DNA from: Psilocybe azurescens
Lineage: Eukaryota > Basidiomycota > Agaricomycetes > Agaricales > Agrocybaceae
Reading direction: 5' to 3'
DNA length: 64,000 nucleotides
Assembly (NCBI GenBank): GCA_023853785.1
Contig: JAJIRX010000557.1
Coordinates: forward strand, 62,001 to 126,000
Under the pieces are notes generated by a model, which saw only the letters and a program-made list of their open reading frames with translations, was not told where the DNA came from and did not search any database. The position numbers and the translations under genes were made by a program. Positions 24,101 to 36,440 of this stretch are shown here, piece by piece. The number at the start of each line of letters is the position of its first letter. Positions within the stretch are counted from its first letter, which is position 1.

Positions 24101-24491
24101 CAGTGACACGGACAGTCTTTTCCATCTGCTCTCTCTTCGCCTGTACATCTTTCCGTACGGATATTAATTTGTCAACGGCTGCCTCAAAAGATCGTATAAA
24201 TGGCTTTGGGTCGAAAGCTAGCCAAAGAATTGGGGTGTAAATGGAAGTTCCTAAAGCAAAAGGCTACTGATGAACCAACATACGTCCATTATCGGCTTTC
24301 GATTCTGCTATCAATTTCTCAGATGCCAAACCGACGAAGTCTGTTATGTCAAATTTGCCCTATGCAAAGAAAGAATCTCAGATTGCGATGGACATTGACG
24401 CCGAAACAAGCCAATATACCTTGAACGCGGACAGCTCCAGGTATTCCTGGTGGTCAGTTTCTTGCACCTGAGGCATCTGCTGCTTTGACAT
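21109..24491 (-). CDS. SEC10: exocyst complex component Sec10
   Basis: Tethering subunit for secretory vesicles at the plasma membrane. It begins MSKQQMPQVQETDHQEYLEL, then FKGKFDITDFVGLASEKLI and FDPKPFIRSFEAAVDKLIS, a coiled-coil (VQAKREQMEKTVRVTEREY) and AKGFE. The middle has LEFNGGASCIQVYVNQHDFF and EIRATVDTETQIVKAVFPNP. The C-terminus has WLSAQLTKQKRNDFKPRNDD, LEVFLTEIGVGFHR, LLLDHLRKFPVSATGGLMLA, DLKSYQD and GNVFLVRPEILKSYI, the most conserved part of Sec10. More than ten exons; no frame break was found. It is divergent from RIX1 (223 bp between starts) and convergent with the enoyl-CoA hydratase (85 bp between stops). Confidence 0.95.
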
Positions 24492-24714
24492 TCCGGACGA
24501 GACTTTTTAAGCAAGAAGTATTGCAGTTAAGTTACTGGTATCTTCTTCAAGAATGTACGCGCAGAGGGTGGTGTAGTATCAAGTTTCAAGAAGACATTGC
24601 TAAGGTAGCCTTGATGTTCGAATGCGGTAACCGTAAAGTGTCATTGATCTCGGCAGTAACCTGTTTGCGTCTATTATATCTTGGGACCACTGTCTGGCGC
24701 GACCTTATTTTTGT
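24492..24714. promoter_or_regulatory. divergent promoter region (SEC10 / RIX1)
   Basis: 223 bp between start codons. It holds a short open stretch in the plus direction that has no relation to RIX1. Confidence 0.4.
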
Positions 24715-27416
24715 ATGCCAAGACTTCGTGAAACGAACTATACAATGGATTCTGGTAATCACCTCAAATATCTGCTACAGTCGCAGTTGGCTACTGATGC
24801 TTCTGCAATTAGATATCTTCCTTACTGTCTTTCATCGCTGACTGCGCAGTGCCTGCTTCCTTCTTCACATTTAACAAAATGGACTACAAGAATACAGGCT
24901 CTTCTTCATTCAAAAGAAGCCGGAGGTCGATGGGCAGGCCTTTGTCTAGCCTACAAAACTGCCTTGCTTTCGCAGAAGTTAATGGTAGACTCCGCTCAAT
25001 CTTGGCTTACTATCGTGCTACCGATGCTCTCAGTTAGTGTGCTTGGTTTTTTGACTTGGTGATTGATCTAACTTCTAGTGCCATCAAGAGAAATGAGCCG
25101 CTTCCAACTCTCAAAGCTGCTATAAGACTTCTACGCGTCATTTTCACGACCGCGGTGGAAATACCGGAATTTCAGCGACAGGTTTCTGTGCCCAATGTAG
25201 TCAAGTTCACACACACAGTTATTTCCGTTGTAGATAATCAAAGTGATTTGGAAGTAAAAGTGAGCAATCTGGCAAGTTGCTACCTCTTAGTTAACTTACT
25301 CTCCGTAATTTCAAAGATTATGTGCTTGGATACCTTGACACGCATCGTAGTTCTCTATCCAACAACTCATAGAGCTTCAATTACGTCTCTCTCCGCCTTT
25401 TCTCTCCGTTACCTAAACGGATCTATTTTGGGCCCAACTAGTAGGGAGGTGCTGGAGGCAGCCTCTCGTCTTTATGCTGTTCTTCCTCTTACTGGTGGTA
25501 AAGTCGGTGCCATAAATTTATGGAGAAAATCATTGGATGAGACCCTTGCTTTTGGATGGGAGGCATTTCACTCTCTCCGTACCACATTTCCCATAGGAGG
25601 TAAGCTATATTCTTTTTGGTTTGTTGTAATCTATTCATTGAAACCCTGCAGGCCAAAACATTGTACGACCCGCACTTGTTGATGAACCTCAGGTAGCAAT
25701 TCCTTTTAGCCAAGACAGACTGCACTGTAGCGTGGTTACTCTTCGGAATTTGCTCAGGTATGATTTTAGATATCGCTTGTTATACAATGCTGATTTTATG
25801 CAGTACTACCATCCAGCGACCCGTGCAGGTACCTATGGGAAACCTCGTTAAGTTCATCATTAGTCTCATAAGCTGTTCAATCAATGACAGGGTACGCTAT
25901 CTTAAATAGTTTGCACCACTTTATGTTGACAAAATTTAGATTGACGGGTTTATCGACCCCTTTGTTAGGTCTATGGAAATCTCCGTGGTTCCTGAGATTT
26001 GGACGCTGGGTTGCCAGCTCCTTGCCAGTATGACAGAACAGTCCGTGACATCCTGAAGATTCAAATCTGGTGCTTATATATTGTTAGGTTCCCCTATCGT
26101 CTCGATCCACATGCTGGTAGATTATTTTCAATTCTAGCAGTCCGCCTTGAGCAAAAAGTCGACGCGTACGTTATTCCCACTTCCGTTTTCTTCAGATAAT
26201 AACTACCCCCAAAGATTCCAACGTCTCTGCTTCCTCAAAGCTCTGGACTCTCTTCTTAAAAACTGTCGTCCATTGGATTCAACCATTTTACCGAGCAGAT
26301 TATCTAAATCTGCTCTATGCTCGATAACAAAAATTCTTTCGTCCTCCAGTGGAGCGGTAGATCAAAATGAGCCGTCTTCAAGCCAAAAAAAGAATGGCAA
26401 GAAAAGAGCACGTAACTTTGAGGGAGACGAGGTTTTCAAAGTTACTCGTCAGGTGGCTTATGCCTCAGCGGAGGAAAGTGAAGCTCTATTAATTTCCATT
26501 GATGGTAAGAATGCCTCTAGTTCCAAATTACCAGAGCGCCTCTTGCTAAACAACCCCATAGTTGTCCAGTCGTTGTTCAGGAATCCAAATCTGTCTTCTG
26601 CCATGCAATCCATCATCGCGCGCCTCATCACTTCCGTTCTTGTTGCTCTTCCGAGAATGTCATCCGCGGCATTATCTGAAGATCCTAACTTTTGCGACTT
26701 GTTAGCGCGAAAATTCAGCAATTCAGCTTTACAATTGGATCCGGCACCACAAGTGTCATGAGTAAAACCCTACCATTTTTAATTGAAGCAGCGTTAATAA
26801 GCGGCAAACCAGAGGTATGTCTGTTACATATAACCTCTGTACACCGCCATTTTAATCTGTTTACTTGAAGATACAGCGTGATATTGGAATGCTCATTCAT
26901 CCTCGCGTGCCGCCAATCGTACGTTTGATGCCTCATGTCGAGGCACTTTCCCTCTTCAAAGCAGAGGAGTCTCAAGAAGAGGCAGAATCTTTGTCAAGTT
27001 TGGGAATGGCAGATCTACATCTACATACACATCAAACGGATGACCTGCGTAATGATGTTATCATGAAGGATAGCAATATCGCAGAAACTTTTATCTCGGA
27101 AGTTCCTAAACAAGGGACACAAGGCATAAGGCATACATCTATCGACCACAACGATTCACCACACCCTTACCGCGAGGCTAAAGATCGACAGATAAATGTC
27201 CCAACCCAAGATCTTGTGGACATGGAGCGTACAGGCGAAAAAATGCCGATCCCTACCGTAAAATTCTCAACTTTTGTTGATGTCGCAAAGGCAGACTCAG
27301 CACCAACACCGCAAGCAATTGTTTTCCCTGTTGATCAAGAGGAAGACCAAGAGGAAGACGACGAAGAAATGCCTGCGATTGACATGGGCTCAGATTCAGA
27401 AGACGAAGAAGATTGA
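24715..27416 (+). CDS. RIX1: RIX1/PELP1-like pre-rRNA processing protein
   Basis: Nucleolar subunit of the Rix1-Ipi complex needed for ITS2 processing and 60S maturation. The N-terminal helical domain matches the RIX1 family (LKYLLQSQLATDASAIRYLP, LLHSKEAGGRWAGLCLAY, SAQSWLTIVLPML). It continues with RNEPLPTLKAAIRLL, IMCLDTLTRIVVLYPTTHR, EFQRQVSVPNVVKF and QLLASMTEQ, and ends in an acidic tail (EEDDEEMPAIDMGSDSEDEED). A basic KKNGKKRARNFEGDE segment may be a nuclear signal. About nine exons. A frame switch near GG 26737-26738 separates FSNSALQL from GSGTTSVMSK and would be repaired by one more G. The first ATG is 24715; another in-frame Met is at 24745. Confidence 0.82.
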
Positions 27417-27609
27417 TATAAATTGGAAATCACTCTTGATGCGCATTCTTGCCTGTTGCAGATCTATGCCCGCACTCGCTTCCTGTTCGGTTGATTTTCG
27501 GTATAACCGATCGGTTCATCGTCGGAGTCTTCTTGGGCCCTTCGTTCTCCTTTTGTAAAATCATTATCTGTGTAAGGGACCGTTAACACTGTTAAATCGT
27601 CCTAAACAA

Positions 27610-28356
27610 TCAGCGGACCTTTTCCAGGAATGCTAAAGCAACACTGTTGTCCGGGTCTAACGCCGTTGCATGTTCAAAATGGGTTTGAGAATCCCTTAAT
27701 AAAAATCGATCATATGTACCGAACTTGTCTGAAAATGCGAAGATTATGAGTAATAAGAAATACCAAACGATGCAAAAACGTTCCGAACCTATATTGGACT
27801 GAGCAAGATACAACGAGGAGAGACCGGCGTAGATGTGAAGAGTGGGATTGTCTTGGTAGGGAAAGGAAGGAAGATAACTAAGGAAGTGAAGGTTTCGTCA
27901 GCAAGAGTAAAAATGAGAAAGAACAATAATAACAGCTCTAATTCATCTAAAGCATCCCTGCAATTTCCTTCAAATAATAGCCGAAAAACAAGTTCTTTGA
28001 GGATTGATTCACGCTGTGCACATTTTGAATGTTGTTGGATTCTCCATGCAGAAAGTAACTCTTACGTCGTCCGGATACTGAAGCATCATAGTGCGCAAAT
28101 AGTCCACAGAAACTTGATTATTACTTTCACTATCTTTTTCGCCAAGGATGTGCAACCCAGTAGTCCACATCGCTTTCCAGTCAATTTCCTTGCAAAGAGT
28201 GAGGATCGACCAGCACTTTTTCGCGCGTTGAAAGTCGCATCTTTGGATGCTTAATTGTAGGACATCATAAAGACGCCGGAGATGTACCTTTCGAGCTGTT
28301 AAAGGCTTTTTAGAATCCAAACTAGCGAAGAGGAATATGTGGTCGTCGGAAGACAT
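27610..28356 (-). CDS. RRN11: Pol I initiation factor Rrn11-like protein
   Basis: Resembles Rrn11, a core-factor (SL1/TAF-like) subunit for RNA polymerase I initiation. It starts MSSDDHIFLFASLDSKK, then the conserved helical block LRRLYDVLQLSIQRCDFQRA and KCWSILTLCKEIDWKAMW. The second half has TPR-like repeats: SILKELVFRLLFEGNCRDAL, YLPSFPYQDNPTLHIYAGLS, HFEHATALDPDNSVALAFLE. Exons join after YPDD, ELEL and QSNI, all in frame. The neighbourhood (RIX1 on one side, Pol I subunit on the other) agrees with an rDNA role. The family is fast-evolving, so the exact orthology is inference. Confidence 0.72.
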
Positions 28357-28509
28357 TCGCAAAAGCTAATCAGACGAACAGCAAACAAAACCAAAGACTC
28401 TTAAATATTATAATTTATTACCGCCATCTCAAACCCGAATCATTGCCCGAGTATTATTGCAAGGACAAGTTCCTCTGCGCATATACTAACGCACCAATCT
28501 TCTGGACAT
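28357..28509. promoter_or_regulatory. divergent promoter region (RRN11-like / LAA2-like)
   Basis: 153 bp between start codons. Confidence 0.4.
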
Positions 28510-29737
28510 ATGGACGATGATCTGACTTTTGGAGCTTCGGTCTGGGCAGCGAGCGAACCGACAGATTCCATCCTCATTCACAAATCAGAGCCACCTAGTT
28601 TGGTTTCTGATTTTGTTGACACTACTTTCGATGACTTCGATGAATTTGGAGCACCAGAAAACACGACAGAAAATGATTTAAAAGAGGACGACTTCGGAGA
28701 CTTTGGAGATTTCGAGAACGTAGACGCTGGCTCGTCTTCAGCTTTCGGTGACGTGGGTTTCGAGGCAGACGTTCCTATAGCTGGTCCTTCATCGCGAATA
28801 TGGCACCCTTTGCAGCTGGATCCTTCTCCTTCGCGATCTAGCCTGGAGTCCCAGATAGATGAAACTCTAGGGCCTATTTGGAATAATGAAGATATCACGA
28901 CTTTCACCTCTGATGAAGGTATCCGCGAAGCGGAAGGGGTTTCTCAAATCTTGTGTACCTCTAGCAGGTATGTACATAGTATACCTTGTTTACGTTGTTA
29001 ATCATCATTCATTCGATGCCATCAAGCCGCGAAATGTACAAAGTGCTATTGCAAACACCACCACCTACAAAACCTCCAAATTGGACGCGCTCTCGCATAC
29101 GTCGGCAACATCTGATAGCTCTAGGAATACCGGTGAATCTTGATGAGGTACTTCCTCGAGCAAATGTGAAGCCTCTCCCACCGCTCGAAATCCATACTCG
29201 CCCCATGTCTGCCCCTCCTGGCTCCCGTAACCAATACGGGAATAGTACGGTATCGATGTCAAAATCGAACTCAAGATCTGGAACCCCACAACTGGGACAG
29301 CAGGGTATATTCACTCAATTTGGACCTAAACCTGAGCTTGATACAGCTCGTATTAACAAACTGCTTCAACTGAGCAATGGTAATTTTTTTTTCGATGTGA
29401 TGTCATCATCAGTCAGGCTAACCATTAATATATAGAAACGCTAACCATTCAACCTCTGGCCAATCTAGAACGATATCTCGCCGACATTCGATTGCAAACG
29501 GCAAACACTTCGAATTTATTGACATATCTACTCCAATCCCGAGATGCTTTGCAGCAAGACTCTGAAACATATAACGGCCTCATTGCCGAAATGGTAGGAG
29601 AGGCTCAGAAGTTGAAATCAGGAAAACCCCCAGTCGCATGGGAAGCATTCGAAGAGGGAATGGCATATCGTAGATTTCTATCAAATCCCCTTCAGTTCTT
29701 TCTACGTCGACAATACTCGGCTTGGGTCTTAATCTGA
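28510..29737 (+). CDS. acidic FGxF-motif protein, possible AP-1 accessory factor (Laa2/DUF5102-like)
   Basis: The N-terminal half is acidic and disordered, with repeated DFGDFGDFE-type motifs, DDFDEFGAPE, and WNNEDI. These are short linear motifs of the kind bound by adaptin ear or appendage domains. Later segments are REMYKVLLQTPPPTKPPNW, RIRRQHLIALGIPVNLDEVL, and a C-terminal helix (LANLERYLADIRLQTANTSN). Three exons: 28510-28967, from 29027, and from about 29436; splices are in frame. The conserved LGIPVNLDE segment recalls the fungal DUF5102/Laa2 group, which recruits AP-1 with Laa1, but this is an inference from motif order. The last 20 residues may belong to an unrecognised intron. Confidence 0.5.
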
Positions 29738-30242
29738 ACCGATATACCCAAGTGTCGGCCTCAACCATTGACAAGTTATTCGAAATCCGATACGATATCG
29801 ACATCCTTTTGTGACCTTATTGCTGGATCATCACTATCCAGTTTTGGGATATCTACCAGGTGGCATCGGGAGAAGCATTTTCATGTTAAGGCCAGTGGCA
29901 ATGGATAAAATTATTGATGTAGTTGGTATTGTGTATGGGAGACACGTAGGTACGCGATGTTTATCTTTGAGTTGTAGTAGTTTACGACGTTGGAACCCAG
30001 TCGTAATCGGCTTCATTGTTCTGAGTTCAAGCCTTCTGAAGTAGCGAGCGAGTGTACTTACATAAGTAGTACCACTGGTACTGGTGCATCACGTGGACCA
30101 ACAAAAGTTTATACTTCAGTGCCTCTGAGCCCTTATTTTTACCATTCTGTTCTCCTGGCTTGTTTCCTTTTGAAACTCTCCACTCATGTCATTTCATACC
30201 CTACACTTCTAATCGCTTGTATAATCTCGCTCAATATCTGTG
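29738..30242. other. intergenic, no convincing gene
   Basis: Short open stretches on both strands (for example 29811-30044) lack family resemblance. The end of this stretch contains the Pol I subunit promoter. Confidence 0.4.
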
Positions 30243-33200
30243 ATGAATATCGCACATTCGCTACCATCTACCGTCACTGGTGTATCTTTCTCGTTCCTCA
30301 CCTCGGAAGACATTCGACGGATATCAGTCAAACAAATAGTCAATCCAGTTCTTCTTGATGATTTAAACAGGCCAAATATTGGAGGACTCTACGATCCTGC
30401 TCTTGGACCGAGTGACCGTTCAGACATGTTATTCAAATTTACTGTTTAAACAACAATTCATTGCTGACTTTGTGATTGATTAATAGATGTGCAACATGTC
30501 ATCTCACATACTTCACATGCCCTGGACACTATGGACATATAGAACTTCCTGCCCCAGTCTTCCATCCACTATTCATGAGCAATATGTTCAACCTTCTACG
30601 AGGGACTTGTATGTTTTGCCATAGATTTAAAATGAGTCGGACCGCTGTATGTATAGACCATCCCAGCCAGTACGAAACCTGCTAATGTCTGGTACTAGCT
30701 TTGGAAGTTTTTAGCCAAGCTTCGGTTACTGGAACGCGGGTTGTTAGAGGCAGCTCAAGCTGTCGATGACATTAGACTCCGTGTCAAGAAAAAGAAGACA
30801 AAGACATCAAAAGGCGACGAAGGAGAGGATGTCAGCGAAGAAGACGACAAGGAACCCGACGTCCCCGATGAAGCTCCTCATGAATTCATTGCAAGGCTTA
30901 ACCTCTACGTCGCTATCCACCTTGCCCGATCACCAACAACCACCCGTGATTCGTATAAAGATGGCCTAATATACCAGACGCGAAAAGATTTAATCAACGA
31001 ATTTCTGAAGGCGTGTATCTCAAAGAAGTGTCAAAACGAGGATTGTGGATGGTACGCTAGCCGACTTATCATGTTTGCAGATATTGACTCTTGCTGCCAG
31101 TATTGCGTACACCTACCGTAAAGAAGGTCACATAAAGGTCATTGAATACGACCTTTCCACACGTCAAAAGGCTCAATTAGCTCGAAGGCGACCTGATGTC
31201 CTCCTTGCAGAAAAATCAGGGTCCCTCCTTCCCCTCGCACAAAACGTCGATGTAGATGTTGAAATGAGATCAGATGACGATGACGATGAAGATGAAGAGG
31301 ACGAAGAACTTGAAGGGGAAGATGTTATGAGCGATGCAGAGAAGACGAGGAGCCCTACTCTTCCAAGAGCTGCAAATGGAAAGGTCAAGACTCTAAGAGG
31401 GCGTAATGAGCGCGTAGTCGCTCCTGAGGAGTGCCGCGCTCACTTGCGCCGACTATTCCACAACGAAGCTGTCATGTGCGCGTTATTGTTTGGTCGTCAC
31501 GGTCCATTTGCTACCCTTTCTTCGGATCAGCTCTCCTACGCGTCCGCAGATATGTTCTTTATGGATGTCCTTCCTGTATCTCCAACTCGTTTCCGACCTC
31601 CTGCGAAAATGGGTGAAACGCTGTTCGAACATCCGCAAAACGAATTGCTTTCAAGGGTTTTGCAAACTTCTTATCGCATGCGAGATGTCAATATCAGCCT
31701 TCGTGAAGTATCGCAGAAAGGTCCCGATTATGATGCCGCTGCGAGAAAAAAATGTCATGGGTGCATTATTGGAGAGATTAGTGCAACTCCAAATTGATGT
31801 AAATAGCTTCATGGACAGCAGCAAAAACCCTCAAATTGTTCGTCAGGGCAAATTGCCTCCTGCAGGTGTTAAGCAAGGCTTGGAGAAGAAGGAGGGTTTG
31901 TTTAGGAAGCACATGATGGTTTGTTGTCTTCATTCTATAAACCCGTACGGCTTACTACATCTATCCTTAACCAGGGCAAACGCGTCAATTACGCAGCACG
32001 ATCAGTTATTTCGCCGGATGTTAACATTGAGCCCAATGAGATCGGCATTCCACCCGTTTTCGCAAGGAAGCTCACTTTTCCCGAGCCTGTTACGCCCTCC
32101 AATTTCCACGAAATGCGGCAACTTGTGATTACCGGCCCTCATGGCTACCCTGGTGCTGCGATTGTGGAATATGAGGATGGTCATCAACAATCTCTGGTAA
32201 TTACTTTCCCTTCTTGAGATTGATAGTATCTTCTAACAAATCTTTCAGGACAAGTTGACTGTCGAACAGCGCACGGCCATTGCGAACCAGTTGCTCACAC
32301 CTCAAGAAGGAGATAGAATCACGTCTGGAGGTCATGGATTATATACGAGAACTATTGCGGTCAACAAAAGGTGTATCGGCATCTCCGTGACGGTGATATC
32401 CTGATATTGAATCGTCAACCTACATTGCACAAGCCAAGTATGATGACTCATAGAGCTCGTGTTTTGAAAGGAGAGAAAACCATTCGTATGCACTATGCCA
32501 ATTGGTAAGTGGCTGCATCTTCTTAGTCTCATCATTCTTATGCTTTATATTTTGCAGTAACTCTTATAACGGTAAGTTTAGTTGGGGTTAAATTAAGAAT
32601 GAAAATTCAGTTGATCACGACTTGTTTCTTAGCTGACTTTGACGGTGACGGTATGTGCTGCATTTAAAAAGTCCCAAATTGACACCAACAAAACTTGCAC
32701 TTATATTCAGAAATGAACATCCACTTCCCTCGTAAGCTTCGTGATTTACGATAATCTTCATTTCCGCTGATGCCGTTTGTCACAGAAAATCATGTAGCGC
32801 GCGCGGAAGCAATGATGATCGCGAACACCGACAATCAGTATCTTGTGCCAACTTCTGGAAATCCAATTCGTGGGCTTATTCAAGATCATGTCGTCGCTGG
32901 CGTTTGGATGACAAGTCAAAATACCTTTTTCGATCGAGAGGAATACCACCAATTGCTTTACGGTGCACTGCGGCCTGAAGAAGAATCAGATCCCGGGACA
33001 CGACTGCTTACTTTACCACCTGCTATATGGAAACCTAGACCTCTTTGGACTGGAAAGCAAATTGTACGTTGCAAATTGGTATCTATAGGCCGATCTGTAC
33101 TGATAAGCTAAGTAGATTTCTACAGTGATGAAGAACTTGACACCCAAAAAGTTCGACGGCCTTAACTTGAATGCAAAGACCAAGGTTCCGGGAAAGCTAT

Positions 33201-36200
33201 GGGGTCATGATTCGAAAGAAGACAAAGTGGTCTTCTTAGACGGCGAATTGCTCTGCGGTGTTCTCGATAAAGCGGCATTCGGTGCTTCCGATTACGGTCT
33301 TGTTCACTCCGTTTACGAGCTATACGGATCAGATATCGCAGGGAAACTTCTTGGAATTCTTAGCCGACTCTTCACGAAGTTCCTACAGCATCGTGCATTT
33401 ACTTGCAGGATGGACGATCTCATGCTCACGCCAAATGGAGACGAACAACGGAATGAACTACTTGCAAAGGGCAAGAACTTAGGACCAGAGGGAGCGATCG
33501 AGAATTTCCCTCGCTTAGTACAACCCCCAAAGCCGAGATTGCTGCAGCGCTTCGGTCGTTGTTAGAAGACGTCCTTCGAGACGACAGCAAAATGGCTGGC
33601 TTGGACATGACTGTCAAAACAAAGTTATCAAAGCTTACATCTTCTATATCAGACGCCTGCTTGCCTGATGGCCTCCTTCGTAAATTTCCGTACAACCACA
33701 TGCAAACTATGACTCTATCAGGCGCGAAAGGTTCCGCGGTCAACGTTCGTCAAATTTCTTGTGCTCTTGGTCAGCAGGAGTTGGAAGGCCGTCGTGTTCC
33801 AGTAATGGTCAGCGGGAAAACGCTGCCCTCTTTCCGCCCCTTCGAAACGAAGGCTATCGCGGGTGGCTATGTCGCCAGTCGATTCTTAACTGGTATAAAA
33901 CCACAAGAGTTTTATTTCCATTGTATGGCCGGACGAGAAGGACTGATCGACACTGCAGTCAAGACGTCCAGGTCTGGATATTTGCAGAGGTGTTTAATCA
34001 AACATTTGGAGGGTATTCGCGTTCATTACGACAACACGGTTCGAGGAAGCGACAACTCGATCTATCAATTTGCCTACGGAGGAGATGCGTTGGATGTCAC
34101 CAAACAGAAGCACCTATACCAATTTGACTTCATCGCGCAGAACAACGTGTCTTTCGCTCGTCGCTTGAAACCCTACGCAGTATCTCGGATTGTAGATCAG
34201 AAGACAGCCGTTTTGTACATGAAAAAGGTTCTAAAGAAATCTGCAGACCGTGAGCGGAAAGGAAAGGGCTCGAAGAGAGACCAATACGACCCTGCCCTCT
34301 CATTGTATAATCCGGTCCGATTTATGGGGAGCACGTCAGAGGAGTTTGCATCTGCCGTTGATGAATACGTCAAATCCAACCCGGGCAAGCTACTGGCAGA
34401 CCCTAATTCGACATCCAACTATAAGAGTCGGGAAAATCCAATGGATCCACGAAATTTTAGGACTTTGATGCAACATAAATACATGAGAAGTTTAGTAGAG
34501 CCTGGTGAAGCTGTTGGTTTACTGGCCTCCCAAGGGTATATCTTTGTTTGTTTCACGCCTTTTTATATTACTGATTTATCTTTCACAGCGTTGGCGAACC
34601 ATCTACTCAGATGACCCTCAATACGTTCCATTTCGCTGGTATGTTCAATAAATACAAGTTGACCCTCTTGAATCTCTCGTACCTGATTCTGCGTCAGGAC
34701 ACGGTGCCGCCAATGTCACTCTGGGGATTCCTCGCCTGCGAGAGATTGTCATGACAGCGTCTCAAAAGCCAAAGACGCCTTCAATGACTATGAAAGTCCG
34801 CCCTAGTACCTCGCCAGAGGACATCAACTTATTCTGCAAAAGAGCAAGCCGTGTCACTCTGTCCCAGGTTATTGACAACGTTACCGTTCAAGAACAATTG
34901 CGAACTGAAGGCGATGCTCGTCGCACCCAATTTACCATTGACCTTAACTTCTATCCCAAACATGAATACCAACACGAATACGACCTTGAACCAGAAGAAA
35001 TCATCGCTGCATTTGGTGTCAAATTCCCGTTGACACTCAAGAAAGAAATGATTGCTGAAATGAAGAAACTTGATTCAGATCTGAAGAGTCAAATGGCTCA
35101 ATTGGGACACGGAAAGAAGGCCAAAGTTAAAGGGGGCGAAACAGGGAATGATGACGAGGATGGAGAGACGCCAGGGAGGAAGAAGGTCGACGATGAAGGC
35201 AGTGAAGTAGGGGATGGTGATGCAGACGATGCAAAACATAGCAGACAGAAGAAACAGCAGGCGACATACGAAAGCGATGACGACGGGAATGATGAGGAAG
35301 TCGGCGCATATGATGATGCCGCCATTGAGGCGGAGTACGGAAGTGGTGATGAAAATGCTGACGAATCTATGAAGAAATCGAAGCCGGCATCCTTCAAAGA
35401 GCTTGTCAGTCGTGCGTCCGACCTCTTCCAACGTCACTTGCAACAATGTATTTCCTTCAGTTTCGACGACTCCAAGTGCTCCTTCAAGCTCGAAGTAGGC
35501 TCCATCTTTTATGCCTTGCTTCAAATGCTAATAATACTAATGTTTTTGCAGTTCCCTCCAGACATGCCGAAGTTACTGTTCGTTGGTATTGTAGAGCGCG
35601 CATGTCGAACTACCATTGTCCGCCAGATCCCTGGCATTACGGAATGTTTCCAAGTCAAACAGGATAGCCAGAAGGGTGCTGAGCCTGAAATTAAGGTAAC
35701 ATTCGTTGCATTTCTGTGTCATTCGTGTCTTATTGTTCATATAGCTGACGACCAATGGTTCGAATTTGCGAGGGATGTGGGATTTTGCTTCCGGTTCCGA
35801 CGAAAGTATCTTAGAAGATGATGAGATATACTCAAACGATATATATGCCATTCTGAAGACTTACGGCGTAGAGATGGCTCGTGCAGCTATTCTGAAGGAG
35901 ATGAAGGGAATTTTCGCGGTGTACAGCATTGACGTCAACAAGCGCCATCTTGAACTCATTGCCGATTACATGGTACGTTCTCAATTCTCGACCAGAACTT
36001 GTGTACTAATGGGTCATGCAAGACCTTTGATGGAGGCTATAAACCATTTAATCGCAAAGGAATTTCCACCAACCCTTCCCCATTATTGAAAGCATCGTAT
36101 GAGACGACGGCTGCATTCTTGTCAGACGCGACGCTGTACGGCGATTTCGATGACCTGACAACGCCTTCGGGAAATATTGTTCTTGGAAGGCCAAACGCGA

Positions 36201-36244
36201 CTGGGACAGGAGTATTCAATATAGTGCTGCCGACCACCCTTTAA
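30243..36244 (+). CDS. RPA190: RNA polymerase I largest subunit
   Basis: Catalytic clamp subunit of nucleolar RNA polymerase I. Landmarks in order: [20 protein letters not shown] (zinc clamp), CMFCHRFK, an acidic insert, [39 protein letters not shown], the metal-A motif [60 protein letters not shown] (bridge helix region), [10 protein letters not shown] then [17 protein letters not shown] (trigger loop), [10 protein letters not shown], a second acidic insert (35100-35400), and [15 protein letters not shown] near the C-terminus. The metal-A motif sits on micro-exons 32558-32571, 32633-32650 and 32711-32731. Three one-base frame breaks: A7 31746-31752, A4 32366-32369, C5 33524-33528. Confidence 0.98.
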
Positions 36245-36440
36245 TGAAGTGAACCATAGCAATTAGTCAAAAGTAATATAGCGTGTAATTCTTTTGATAG
36301 ACGCGTTACGTCACGCGAATGTGACAGTGCCACGCGGATGTCGCATTGTTGGAGTTGGAAAGTTGAACCTTGACATAAGATTATTCTTTCTTCTCCACCC
36401 CCCAATTGTTCTCTCCTCCCAAACTACGCTCCTTCAGAAT

